Source of the DNA: Christensenella sp. UBA941
Lineage (GTDB): Bacteria; Bacillota; Clostridia; Christensenellales; UBA941
Reading direction: 5' to 3'
DNA: 10,865 bases
Assembly: GCA_002293365.1 (NCBI GenBank)
Contig: DBDD01000161.1
Span: 583-11,447, forward strand
The translations under genes were made by a program, and so were the position numbers. Shown one piece after another: positions 1 through 7,254 of the stretch. Positions within the stretch are counted from its first letter, which is position 1, and every line of letters starts with the position of its first letter. The notes beneath the pieces are model-generated. The model was not told the origin of the DNA. It was given only the letters and a program-made list of their open reading frames with translations, and searched no databases.

Positions 1-1
1 T

Positions 2-610
2 ATAAAGGAGCTCGACGCCATAGCCGTGACGGATCATAATAGAGCGCTGAACCTGCCCGCCGCCGCAAAGCTTTCGAAGGAGGCGGATATTGTTTTGCTG
101 CCGGGGATGGAGGTAACAACGCGCGAGGAAGTGCATGCGCTGTGCTACTTCCACAGCGTGGACGCCGCGCTCGAATTCGGTGAGCGCCTATATCCTTTTT
201 TGCCGAAGATCAAGAACAGACCCGATTTTTTCGGGGAACAGTTTATCATGGACGAGGAGGACGAAGTGACGGGCCACGAGGAATACCTTTTGCTTCAGTC
301 CGTTTCGTTATCTCTAAAAGAAATATTCAATATGGCTGCGGAGTTTAATGGCCTATGCGTCCCGGCTCATATAAACAAGCATGCGAATTCGCTTCTATAC
401 GTTTTGGGCTTTCTGCCGCCGGATATCCCGTTTAAAACGGTGGAGCTTAGCCGCGTCGCCCCCGCGCCAAAGGTAAATCTCGACCATTTTCACGTATTAT
501 ATTCCTCCGACGCGCACCAATTGGACCAAATACTCGAGCGCGAGTTCTTTCTGGACGTGCCAGAGCGCAGCGTAGAAGGCATTTTTGACGCCCTGACGCG
601 GGCGAAATAG
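2..610 (+). CDS. PHP-domain metal-dependent phosphoesterase, 3' part (5' end lies before the window)
   Basis: The frame is open from base 2 to the TAG at 608-610, so this is the C-terminal part of a gene that begins upstream. A GTG at 26 is in frame, but it falls inside the conserved PHP strand read as DAIAVTDHN, so it is not the real start. Visible PHP metal-site motifs are TDH near the left edge, GMEVTT, VHALCYF, PAHINKH and SSDAH. The family hydrolyses phosphoesters at a cluster of metal ions; its N-terminal HxH motif would lie outside the window. The middle segment with FFGEQFIMDEEDEV resembles PHP proteins that, as I recall, occur near hydrogenase genes in clostridia, but no such neighbour is visible here. 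The substrate cannot be told. It is probably soluble. It ends 92 bases before the branching enzyme on the same strand, with no clear terminator between them. Confidence 0.85.
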   Translation: MKELDAIAVTDHNRALNLPAAAKLSKEADIVLLPGMEVTTREEVHALCYFHSVDAALEFGERLYPFLPKIKNRPDFFGEQFIMDEEDEVTGHEEYLLLQSVSLSLKEIFNMAAEFNGLCVPAHINKHANSLLYVLGFLPPDIPFKTVELSRVAPAPKVNLDHFHVLYSSDAHQLDQILEREFFLDVPERSVEGIFDALTRAK

Positions 611-656
611 GCCGCATTGTTACAAAAATCACACAGCTTTTTTACTTGCGCAATAC

Positions 657-685
657 TTGTAATTTTTTGCAGAAATATATACAAT
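657..685 (+). promoter_or_regulatory. Possible sigma-70 type promoter before the branching enzyme gene
   Basis: TTGTAA at 657-662 and TACAAT at 680-685 are separated by 17 bases, in an AT-rich gap between two GC-richer genes. The match is 4 of 6 for the -35 box and 5 of 6 for the -10 box. The predicted transcript start, near 692, would leave almost no leader before the ribosome site, which counts against it. The overlapping TATATA at 676-681 is an alternative -10 box. Confidence 0.3.
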
Positions 686-690
686 CAAAT

Positions 691-697
691 AAAGGAG
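691..697 (+). promoter_or_regulatory. Ribosome binding site that sets the branching enzyme start
   Basis: AAAGGAG sits 5 bases before the ATG at 703. The frame is open further upstream (a TTG at 646), but that start has no such site, so 703 is chosen. Confidence 0.85.
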
Positions 698-702
698 CAG
701 CT

Positions 703-2721
703 ATGCCGGATATTAAGAAACCCAAAAAGACTGGTATGCCCGTAAAAAAGCTGCGCATACTCGAGCTCGACCCATATCTCGAGCCGTATGAGCCGCAGCT
801 TCATGAGCGCCTTGCGCGCTATGAAGCCTTAAAGAAGCGGCTATCAGGCGGAAAGAAGCTTTCGGACTTCGCCAACGGCGCGCTTTATTATGGTTTCCAT
901 AAAGCGGACGGCGGGTATATTTACCGCGAATGGGCCCCCGCTGCGGACGCTTTGCATCTAATCGGCGATTTCAACGGCTGGGATCGTGCTTCTTGCCCGA
1001 TGAAAAAGCTCGACAACGGCAATTGGGAGGTTTTCGTCGAAGGAAAATTACCGCACGCTTCGCGCGTGAAGGTACAAGTTTCGGCGGGCGGCAAAACGTT
1101 CGATAAGCTGCCGCTGTATATACGCAGAGTCGTCCAAAACGACGACCTGAGCTTTTCTGGGCAGATTTGGGAGCCGGAAACGCCGTATAAATGGAAGACG
1201 CCGGCTTTTTCGCGCCCGAAAGACGAGCCGCCGCTGATATACGAATGCCACATAGGCATGGGAGGCGAGGCGCAGAAGGTTTCCTCGTACGATGAATTCC
1301 GCCAAAACGTTTTGCCTCGCGTAAAGGCCGCCGGATACAATACGATCCAGGTCATGGCGCTGATGGAACATCCGTACTATGCGTCGTTCGGCTATCAGGT
1401 TACGAATTTCTTCGCGGTTTCCTCCCGCTTCGGTACGCCCGAGGCGCTAAAGGCGCTTATAGACGAGGCGCACGCGATGGGCATAGCCGTTTTGCTGGAT
1501 ATAATCCACTCGCACGCCTCCGGCAACGAGCTAGAGGGCATAAATCGCTTCGACGGCACAGAGTATCAATTTTTCCACGCGGGCGGCAAGGGGGATCATC
1601 CCGCCTGGGGGACGAAGCTATTCGACTACGGCAAGCCCGAGGTCTTGCATTTCCTGCTCTCAAACATAAAATTCTTTCTTGAAGAGTATAAGCTCGACGG
1701 CTTTCGCTTTGACGGCGTGACGAGTATGCTCTATACGCATCACGGCCTGGGCGAGGCGTTTGATAACTACGCCAAGTATTTTTCCGGGAATACGGACGAC
1801 GACGCCGTTGCGTATCTCCAGCTTGCGTCGGAGCTCGCGCGCGAAGTGAAACCCGGCGCTATTATGATCGCGGAGGACATGAGCGGCATGCCGGGCATGT
1901 GCCTTGACGTCAAGGACGGCGGCGTCGGTTTCGACTACCGCCTCGCGATGGGCGTGCCGGATTTTTGGATTCGGACGCTCAAAACGCTTCCGGACGAAAA
2001 ATGGGATCTGTGGAGGATGTGGTACGAGCTGACGACGCGCCGGGCGGGAGAAAAGAACGTCGGCTACTGTGAATCGCACGATCAGGCGCTCGTCGGCGAC
2101 AAGACTATCATGTTCTGGCTCGCCGACAAGGAGATGTACTGGCATATGCACGTCGGCTCGGAAAACGAGGCGATAAAGCGCGCGATAGCTCTGCATAAGC
2201 TCATACGGCTCGTCACGTTCGCTTTAGCGGGCGAGGGCTACTTGTGCTTTATGGGCAACGAGTTCGGGCATCCGGAGTGGATCGATTTTCCGCGCGAGGG
2301 CAATGGCTGGAGCTATCAGCACGCGCGCCGCCAATGGAGCCTCGCGGACGACGACGGGCTGCAATTCAAATATTTGGGCCTATTCGACAGGGATATGCTT
2401 GCGCTGGCGAAGAACGGGCGCTTGCTATCCGCCGCCGATGCAAAGCTTTTGACCATCGACCAGGAGCGTAAAAAGCTCGCGTTTAGCCGTGGGGACTATT
2501 ATTTCGCCTTCAACTTTCATCCCACGTTAGACCAAAGTATCGATTTTCCCTCCGCCCAAGGGCGCTATGGAGTTGTGCTCAATTCGGACGACGCCCTTTA
2601 CGGCGGCGCAAAATTCGATTCCATTACGGAGGCTGAAATGGCGAAAAAAGGCGAAAAAGACTATTATATCGGAACATTCCTGCCCAAGCGGAGCGCGGTG
2701 GTTTTTCGGAAATCCCCTTGA
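703..2721 (+). CDS. glgB: 1,4-alpha-glucan branching enzyme, GH13 family (eukaryote-like GH13_8 type)
   Basis: The predicted protein has 672 residues. It cuts alpha-1,4 glucan chains and rejoins them through alpha-1,6 links, making branches in glycogen-like storage polymer in the cytoplasm. An N-terminal CBM48-like module covers roughly residues 55-150 (YREWAPAAD near 74, then IGDFNGWD). The GH13 barrel starts near YECHIGMG (about 180). The catalytic set is visible: nucleophile Asp337 in GFRFDGVTSM, acid/base Glu391 in IAEDMSGMPG, and Asp460 in ESHDQALVGD. The phrases EHPYYASFGYQVTNFFA and MGNEFGHPEW are typical of the GH13_8 branching enzymes of eukaryotes, Bacteroidetes and some clostridia, rather than of E. 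coli GlgB. A C-terminal beta domain contains FAFNFHP. Length and motifs look intact. No other glycogen genes (glgA, C, D or P) lie in the window. The stop is followed 57 bases later by the kinase start. Confidence 0.92.
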   Translation: MPDIKKPKKTGMPVKKLRILELDPYLEPYEPQLHERLARYEALKKRLSGGKKLSDFANGALYYGFHKADGGYIYREWAPAADALHLIGDFNGWDRASCPMKKLDNGNWEVFVEGKLPHASRVKVQVSAGGKTFDKLPLYIRRVVQNDDLSFSGQIWEPETPYKWKTPAFSRPKDEPPLIYECHIGMGGEAQKVSSYDEFRQNVLPRVKAAGYNTIQVMALMEHPYYASFGYQVTNFFAVSSRFGTPEALKALIDEAHAMGIAVLLDIIHSHASGNELEGINRFDGTEYQFFHAGGKGDHPAWGTKLFDYGKPEVLHFLLSNIKFFLEEYKLDGFRFDGVTSMLYTHHGLGEAFDNYAKYFSGNTDDDAVAYLQLASELAREVKPGAIMIAEDMSGMPGMCLDVKDGGVGFDYRLAMGVPDFWIRTLKTLPDEKWDLWRMWYELTTRRAGEKNVGYCESHDQALVGDKTIMFWLADKEMYWHMHVGSENEAIKRAIALHKLIRLVTFALAGEGYLCFMGNEFGHPEWIDFPREGNGWSYQHARRQWSLADDDGLQFKYLGLFDRDMLALAKNGRLLSAADAKLLTIDQERKKLAFSRGDYYFAFNFHPTLDQSIDFPSAQGRYGVVLNSDDALYGGAKFDSITEAEMAKKGEKDYYIGTFLPKRSAVVFRKSP

Positions 2722-2745
2722 TTTTCCGCCGTGATGTTGCTAGGA

Positions 2746-2751
2746 TATAAT
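2746..2751 (+). promoter_or_regulatory. Consensus -10 box (TATAAT) before the hybrid kinase gene
   Basis: A perfect TATAAT lies in the short gap after the branching enzyme stop. The expected transcript start would be near 2758-2760, about 20 bases before the chosen ATG at 2779 and before its ribosome site. No good -35 box is seen at 16-18 bases upstream (only T-rich sequence around 2722-2727), so this promoter would be weak or activator-dependent. Confidence 0.35.
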
Positions 2752-2767
2752 CACCGAAAAATGGCAA

Positions 2768-2774
2768 AGAGGGA
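2768..2774 (+). promoter_or_regulatory. Ribosome binding site that sets the hybrid kinase start
   Basis: AGAGGGA ends 4 bases before the ATG at 2779. Upstream in-frame starts at 2731 (GTG), 2734 (ATG) and 2761 (ATG) have no comparable site, and the first two overlap the promoter-like region. Confidence 0.6.
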
Positions 2775-2778
2775 AAAT

Positions 2779-5166
2779 ATGAACAGCGAAAGCGCGTTGC
2801 TAAAGGATTTTGCGTCGGAACAATTCGGCGCAACCGCGCTGTCGATTCTTGAAGAACTCGATACGGAAATGTTCGTCGCGGATTTTAATACCGACGAGCT
2901 CCTCTTTGTCAACCGGAAAATGCGCGCGCAGTTTGGCATTGGCGACGACTACACGGGAAAGCGCTGCTGGGAGTTTTTCCAGGCCGGCCAAAATGAGCGC
3001 TGTGAATTTTGTTCGGTATACGAGCTTCTGGAAGTGCCAAGAAAGACGGTTGTTTGGGAACAATACAATCCGGTCGCGAATAAGCATTATCGCTATACCG
3101 GCAAAGCGATCCGCTGGATGGACGGGCGGAAAGCGCATTTACAGCAATGCCAGGATATTTCAGAGGACCGGGCGCGCCAGGCGCGCCTGGAGGGCGCCAA
3201 GCAACAGGCCGAGAAGGCGTCGAACGCGAAAGGCGAATTCCTTTCGCGCATGAGCCACGAGATACGTACGCCTATTAACGCGATTATCGGCATGTCGCAT
3301 ATAGCTCAAGGCGCGCAGACGCTCGACAAGGTGAAGGATTGCCTGCAAAAGATCGACGTTTCCTCCAAGCAGCTGCTGAATATCATAAACGATATACTCG
3401 ATATGTCCAAAATCGAGGCGCAAAAGCTAACGCTCATGCACGACGAATTCGATTTCGAGCAGATGCTCATGGAAGTTGCGAGCATAGTTTCTGTGAAATC
3501 CGATGAAAAATCCCAACAATTTCACATACAAATGGATATGAGCATGCCGAAATATTTCGTTGGGGATTCGCTTCGGCTCTCACAAGTGATCTTAAACCTG
3601 CTTTCGAACGCCGTTAAATTTACTCCGGCGCGCGGCAGGATAACGATTTCCGTACGGAAGATAGAGCAAAACGACGATATAACCCTTGTCGGCATCGCCG
3701 TTTCCGATACGGGCGTTGGCATCTCCGAGGCGGGCCAAAAGCATCTGTTCGATTCCTTCGAGCAGGCGGACGGCGGCATTGCGCGGCGCTTCGGCGGCAC
3801 AGGCCTTGGTTTGGCGATCAGCAAGAATCTAATCGAGATGATGGGCGGCGCGATTACAGTCGAAAGCGAAGAGCATAAAGGCTCGACGTTTACATGCGAG
3901 GTGCCGCTTTCAAACTCCAACCGCGCTGAAACCGTCACGGGCGTCAGCGACCATACGGATCTGCGCAGCATGAAAGTGCTCCTCGTCGACGACTCAGAAG
4001 ACGTCCGCGATTATTTTCTAATGATAATGAAGGAGTTCAATACATACGCCGCCGTCGCGGGCAGCTCGTGCGAAGGCATTTCGCTTATGGAAAAAGCCAA
4101 GGAGGAAGAGCGGCCTTTTAACGTGGCGTTTGTCGACTACCGCATGCCTCCGCCGGACGGTATCGAGATGGCGCGGCGTATTCAAAAGGACTTTCCGGAG
4201 TGCGAGGTCGTAATGATTTCGCTTTCGGATTGGGCGGAATTCGGCGATAAAGCCCGCTCCGTGGGCGTTTCGCGCTATATGCCGAAGCCTTTGTTCCCTT
4301 CGGCGATTCTAAACACGCTCCAGGAGATCGTCGGGCTTCCCTCCAAGAGGCACCAGGGCGTGCGCGTCGATTCTCAGGGCGCGTTTGAGGGGCGGAGCGT
4401 ACTTTTGGTAGAGGACGTTCAGATCAACCGCGAAATCATCACGATCGAGCTAGAAGATACCAAGCTGGAGCTGTCATATGCCGAAAACGGCCAAAAGGCC
4501 GTCGGCGCGTTTTTGTCAGAACCTGAAAAATACGACCTCATCCTCATGGATATACATATGCCCATCATGGATGGCTACGAGGCGACGAAGCGTATTCGCG
4601 AGAGCGGGAAGATAGGGGCAAAGACGATACCCATCGTCGCTATGACGGCGAACGCCTTTCGAGAGGACGTTCAGAAGTGCCTCGACGCGGGCATGAGCGG
4701 GCATATCGCCAAGCCGGTGGAATACGAGAAGCTCTTTGCGATGCTGCGTAAATATTTACCTGAAGAGCGGAAGCATTTAGATAAAAAGGCGGTGGACTCA
4801 TTGGACGGTAAACTTCCCCAGGACAGTAAAGAAATCGAGACATATGTCGACGTGCAAGGCGCGCTCGCGCGGATTCGGGGCAATAAGGCGGTTTTAAAAG
4901 CGCTGCTGAACAGCTTTATGAAGAATACCCAATTCCAAAAGCTAAAAGAAGAAGTCAGTGCCGGAGACTTGGACGCTGCGGCGAAATCCGCGCACGCGCT
5001 AAAGGGCGTTACGGCAAACCTATCGCTTCCCGCGGCAAACGAGATGGCGGTTCTGCTCGAATCGAAGCTCAAGGGCGGGCTCAGCGTTGCGGAGAGCGTC
5101 TCCGAAATGGAAGAAGTGATGGCGAAGACGTTTTCTTCGATCGAAACTGTGTTGGATCAGCTTTAG
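2779..5166 (+). CDS. Hybrid sensor histidine kinase: PAS, HisKA, HATPase, two receiver domains and HPt
   Basis: The predicted protein has 795 residues and no membrane segment, so it is a cytoplasmic sensor. Domains in order: a PAS-like sensor (about 20-130) holding Cys63, Cys75 and Cys78; a HisKA dimerisation helix with phospho-acceptor His160 in MSHEIRTP; a HATPase with N-box Asn277 in LLSNAVKF, then SDTGVGIS and GGTGLGLAI; receiver 1 (from about 398) with Asp453 in FVDYRMPPPDG; receiver 2 (from about 540) with Asp591 in LMDIHMPIMDGYEA; and a C-terminal HPt domain with His739 in SAHALKGV. All key phosphorelay residues are present, so an internal His-Asp-His relay is expected, as in BarA/EvgS-type kinases. 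Receiver 1 is the more divergent: it has VDDSEDV and the terminal lysine in MPKPLFP. The likely final acceptor is unknown; the receiver/HD-GYP protein encoded next on the same strand is the obvious candidate. The signal sensed is unknown. Confidence 0.93.
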   Translation: MNSESALLKDFASEQFGATALSILEELDTEMFVADFNTDELLFVNRKMRAQFGIGDDYTGKRCWEFFQAGQNERCEFCSVYELLEVPRKTVVWEQYNPVANKHYRYTGKAIRWMDGRKAHLQQCQDISEDRARQARLEGAKQQAEKASNAKGEFLSRMSHEIRTPINAIIGMSHIAQGAQTLDKVKDCLQKIDVSSKQLLNIINDILDMSKIEAQKLTLMHDEFDFEQMLMEVASIVSVKSDEKSQQFHIQMDMSMPKYFVGDSLRLSQVILNLLSNAVKFTPARGRITISVRKIEQNDDITLVGIAVSDTGVGISEAGQKHLFDSFEQADGGIARRFGGTGLGLAISKNLIEMMGGAITVESEEHKGSTFTCEVPLSNSNRAETVTGVSDHTDLRSMKVLLVDDSEDVRDYFLMIMKEFNTYAAVAGSSCEGISLMEKAKEEERPFNVAFVDYRMPPPDGIEMARRIQKDFPECEVVMISLSDWAEFGDKARSVGVSRYMPKPLFPSAILNTLQEIVGLPSKRHQGVRVDSQGAFEGRSVLLVEDVQINREIITIELEDTKLELSYAENGQKAVGAFLSEPEKYDLILMDIHMPIMDGYEATKRIRESGKIGAKTIPIVAMTANAFREDVQKCLDAGMSGHIAKPVEYEKLFAMLRKYLPEERKHLDKKAVDSLDGKLPQDSKEIETYVDVQGALARIRGNKAVLKALLNSFMKNTQFQKLKEEVSAGDLDAAAKSAHALKGVTANLSLPAANEMAVLLESKLKGGLSVAESVSEMEEVMAKTFSSIETVLDQL

Positions 5167-5190
5167 GCAGACGTTATTAATGAGATTTTA

Positions 5191-5268
5191 TGTAGGGGCG
5201 AACTGTGTTCGCCCGTGGAATAGAACAAGCATCGTTTTGACGGCGGGCGAACGCAGTTCGCCCCTACA
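5191..5268. repeat. Nested inverted repeat, copy 1 (TGTAGGGG...CCCCTACA)
   Basis: Two 24-base arms, 5191-5214 and 5245-5268, are inverted repeats of each other with 23 of 24 matches, around a 30-base centre. Each arm also folds on itself: GGGCGAAC pairs with GTTCGCCC around TGT (left arm) or GCA (right arm). It sits between the kinase and the HD-GYP regulator. No T-tract follows, so it does not look like a classic terminator. No target-site duplication is visible. Confidence 0.85.
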
Positions 5269-5330
5269 GGTCTAACCGTTTAATTAGAGTTACTGTATTA
5301 TTCCGGCGTCGAAGGCGGCGACGGCGCGCG

Positions 5331-5336
5331 AAAGGA
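5331..5336 (+). promoter_or_regulatory. Ribosome binding site for the TTG-started response regulator
   Basis: AAAGGA lies 10 bases before the TTG at 5347, at the long end of normal spacing. It lies 5 bases before an ATG at 5342, but that frame reaches a stop after nine codons. Confidence 0.5.
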
Positions 5337-5346
5337 CTGATATGTT

Positions 5347-6408
5347 TTGCGGGATCTGGTTTTTATTGTAGACGATATCGAAATCAATCGTATTATTCTG
5401 CGCGAGATACTTGCGGCCGACTACGATATTGCGGAAGCGGCGGATGGAGTGGAGGCGATAGACTTCCTCTACAATACTGCGCGCCTGCCGCAGGCGGTGC
5501 TGCTCGATATCATGATGCCGGGCATGAACGGGTTCGAAGTGCTGGAGCTGATAAAATCCAACGCTCACACGGCGAAGATCCCGGTGCTTTTCATAACGGC
5601 GGCCGACGCCTCCGAAAACGAGTCCAAGGGGCTCCAGGAAGGCGCGGTGGACTATATACCCAAGCCCTTCAACGCTGACGTCGTCAAGGCGCGCGTCGAT
5701 AATTACATCAAGCTCATAGACTATCAGACCAACCTTGAGGCGATGGTCGAGAAAAAGGCCGCGGAGCTTTTAGAGACGCACGAGCACTTATTGGAAACGC
5801 TCGCGACGATCATAGAATACCGGAGCCTTGAAACGGGCGCGCACATACAGCGTTCTACGGAGCTGACCAAGGTCGTCGTCGGGCGGATGATGCTTATGCC
5901 AAAGTATAAGCAGGAACTAATCGACATGAACTACAACTCCATGATCAAGGCCGTTTCGCTGCACGATATCGGCAAGGTTGGCATTCCGGACAATATCTTG
6001 CTTAAGCCCGGCCGCCTTACGGAAGAAGAGTTCAAGATCATGATGACCCATTCGATGATCGGCTACAATATTATCCAGACGATTGCGGCCAAGAGCAACG
6101 ACGAGGCCAGATACCTCAGCCACTGCCGCGACATCTGCCGTTCGCACCACGAGCGCTGGGACGGCAAGGGCTATCCGGACGGCCTAAAAGGCGAAGATAT
6201 CCCCCTTTCGGCGCGAATAGCCTCGCTTGTGGACGTTTACGACGCGCTCGTGAACAAGCGCGTATACAAGCCCGCGATGTCCTACGAAGAGGCCGCGAAG
6301 CTGCTTGTCGACAGCTCCGGCACACAATTCGACCCGGGCGTGGTGGAGGCCATGATTGCCGTCGAGCCGGAATTCCGGGCGCTTGAAAAGGCGCTGGGGG
6401 ACGAATAG
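5347..6408 (+). CDS. Response regulator with HD-GYP output (cyclic-di-GMP phosphodiesterase)
   Basis: The predicted protein has 353 residues and is probably soluble. An N-terminal receiver domain (about 1-125) has the acidic pair in FIVDDIEINR, phospho-acceptor Asp54 in LLDIMMPGMNG, and the conserved lysine in YIPKPF. A short helical linker (about 125-150) leads to an HD-GYP domain with ETGAHIQRS, His206-Asp207 in LHDIGKVGIPD, MTHSMIGY, HHERWDGKGYPDGL (Gly275-Tyr276-Pro277) and DVYDAL. Such domains linearise cyclic-di-GMP at a metal centre, and the metal-binding residues seem complete, so activity controlled by phosphorylation is expected. A TGA at 5338-5340 in this frame leaves TTG at 5347 as the only start ahead of the conserved DLVFIVDD strand. 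It lies 180 bases after the hybrid kinase on the same strand, so it is a likely partner. An HD-GYP protein with a non-cyclic-di-GMP substrate remains possible. Confidence 0.92.
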   Translation: MRDLVFIVDDIEINRIILREILAADYDIAEAADGVEAIDFLYNTARLPQAVLLDIMMPGMNGFEVLELIKSNAHTAKIPVLFITAADASENESKGLQEGAVDYIPKPFNADVVKARVDNYIKLIDYQTNLEAMVEKKAAELLETHEHLLETLATIIEYRSLETGAHIQRSTELTKVVVGRMMLMPKYKQELIDMNYNSMIKAVSLHDIGKVGIPDNILLKPGRLTEEEFKIMMTHSMIGYNIIQTIAAKSNDEARYLSHCRDICRSHHERWDGKGYPDGLKGEDIPLSARIASLVDVYDALVNKRVYKPAMSYEEAAKLLVDSSGTQFDPGVVEAMIAVEPEFRALEKALGDE

Positions 6409-6431
6409 GCCGCGTTGATTGACAAATATCA

Positions 6432-6500
6432 TGTAGGGGCAAACCTTGTGTTTGCCCTTGCTTACATGAATGTCGGGCAGACACAAGGTTTGCCCCTACA
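6432..6500. repeat. Nested inverted repeat, copy 2 (TGTAGGGG...CCCCTACA)
   Basis: Two 26-base arms, 6432-6457 and 6475-6500, match as inverted repeats at 25 of 26 positions around a 17-base centre. Each arm folds on itself: GGGCAAAC with GTTTGCCC around CTTGT on the left, and GGGCAGAC with GTTTGCCC around ACAAG on the right, with one wobble-type pair. It lies in the gap between the convergent HD-GYP and DUF5131 genes, so it could serve as a shared 3' end structure, though no T-tract follows it. Confidence 0.85.
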
Positions 6501-6509
6501 GTTATGGGT

Positions 6510-7232
6510 CTAAAATAGTTTTCGGTCACCCCGGATATCTATGCCGAGTTCCCGCGCGAGCCCGCCTTGTTTAAACGGATTGACCTTTTGGACGGCGCCG
6601 TCGCGCCTGAAAAAAGAACCGGTAGTCTTGAACCAAAACGTGACGCCGGCGCGCTCGCATTGCTCGCGCAGCGCAAGCACCCAATCGTAATCGCATACGC
6701 GGCCTTCGCGCCCGGCTTCGCCTGATACGGTAACGTGCTCCACGCCGCTTAAATACGGCGAGAGGTCGATCGGCCCCAAAAGCGGCGAGCAGGCGATGAA
6801 GCGCCGCTTTATTGGAAAGCCAAGGAACTTTGGCAGGCGCTCATCGGCGGTGGCTTGGTTTTCCACGGTACAGCCAATATTGACGTTTTCATAGCCGTCG
6901 CCCCAGTCTTGGGGGAGCCCGGCTTCGAAGCGCTCGATACGCTTGGTCAAGATCAGGAACTCAAGATCGGGGCGGCTTTTGATCATAGCCCAAGCGTCCT
7001 TTCGCCATTCATCGGCCTCCGCGACCCAGAAATCGGAGGCGAAGCAGGTGGCGACGATCTTTCCGGACTGAATTCTATCGGTTCCTTTTTTGGTTTTGGC
7101 AATTGGCTTATCGAATTCTTCGGTTTTGGATATGGTGTTTTGCCCATAGCGCTTGGAATACGGGCCGTAAAAATAGCAGTATTTGCAGCCGTCGCTAAAA
7201 GGATAGCAGCCCGTCCACGGTTCCCAGTTCAT
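6510..7232 (-). CDS. DUF5131 family protein (phage Gp37/Gp68-like)
   Basis: The predicted protein has 240 residues. The ATG at 7232 has an excellent ribosome site; the frame stays open upstream to 7307, but that extension is translated repeat DNA. The N-terminus, NWEPWTGCYPFSDGCKYCY, matches the DUF5131/Gp37-Gp68 pattern of W-(x)-P-x-TGC followed by more cysteines: Cys9, Cys16 and Cys19 form C-x6-C-x2-C. Other family phrases are FLILTKRIERF, NIGCTVENQATADERLP, CSPLLGPIDLSPYL, VSGEAGREGR and ALREQCERAGVTFWFK. The family is distantly radical-SAM-like and common in phages and plasmids; no function is firmly known, and the cysteines suggest an iron-sulfur cluster or metal. It stands alone, opposite in strand to its left and right neighbours and between two copies of the repeat family, which hints at separate acquisition. 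I see no phage genes nearby. Confidence 0.85.
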   Translation of the reverse strand: MNWEPWTGCYPFSDGCKYCYFYGPYSKRYGQNTISKTEEFDKPIAKTKKGTDRIQSGKIVATCFASDFWVAEADEWRKDAWAMIKSRPDLEFLILTKRIERFEAGLPQDWGDGYENVNIGCTVENQATADERLPKFLGFPIKRRFIACSPLLGPIDLSPYLSGVEHVTVSGEAGREGRVCDYDWVLALREQCERAGVTFWFKTTGSFFRRDGAVQKVNPFKQGGLARELGIDIRGDRKLF

Positions 7233-7237
7233 GGTAT

Positions 7238-7245
7238 CCTCCTTT
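7238..7245 (-). promoter_or_regulatory. Strong ribosome binding site that sets the DUF5131 start
   Basis: On the minus strand AAAGGAGG lies 5 bases before the ATG at 7232, a near-perfect match to the 16S rRNA tail. It rules out starts further upstream in the repeat. Confidence 0.9.
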
Positions 7246-7254
7246 GTGAATGCA

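Noticed and set aside
1660..2196. Minus-strand open frame of 178 codons within the branching enzyme gene
   Set aside because: It is fully antisense to catalytic-domain coding sequence with intact motifs, and has no recognisable domain.
2707..2728. Hairpin CGGAAA...TTTTCCG across the branching enzyme stop
   Set aside because: The stem is short with a bulge, and no T-tract follows on either strand, so a terminator is not supported.
3171..3187. Two GGCGCGCC palindromes, one base apart, in the kinase gene
   Set aside because: They encode an Arg/Ala-rich helix (RARQARLE) in frame; GC-rich codons explain them.
3522..3971. Minus-strand open frame of 149 codons within the kinase gene
   Set aside because: It is antisense to the HATPase coding region; its low stop density follows from the codon use of the real gene.
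5191..5268. Repeat copy 1 as a Rho-independent terminator after the kinase gene
   Set aside because: The stem is strong but no run of T follows the right arm on either strand.
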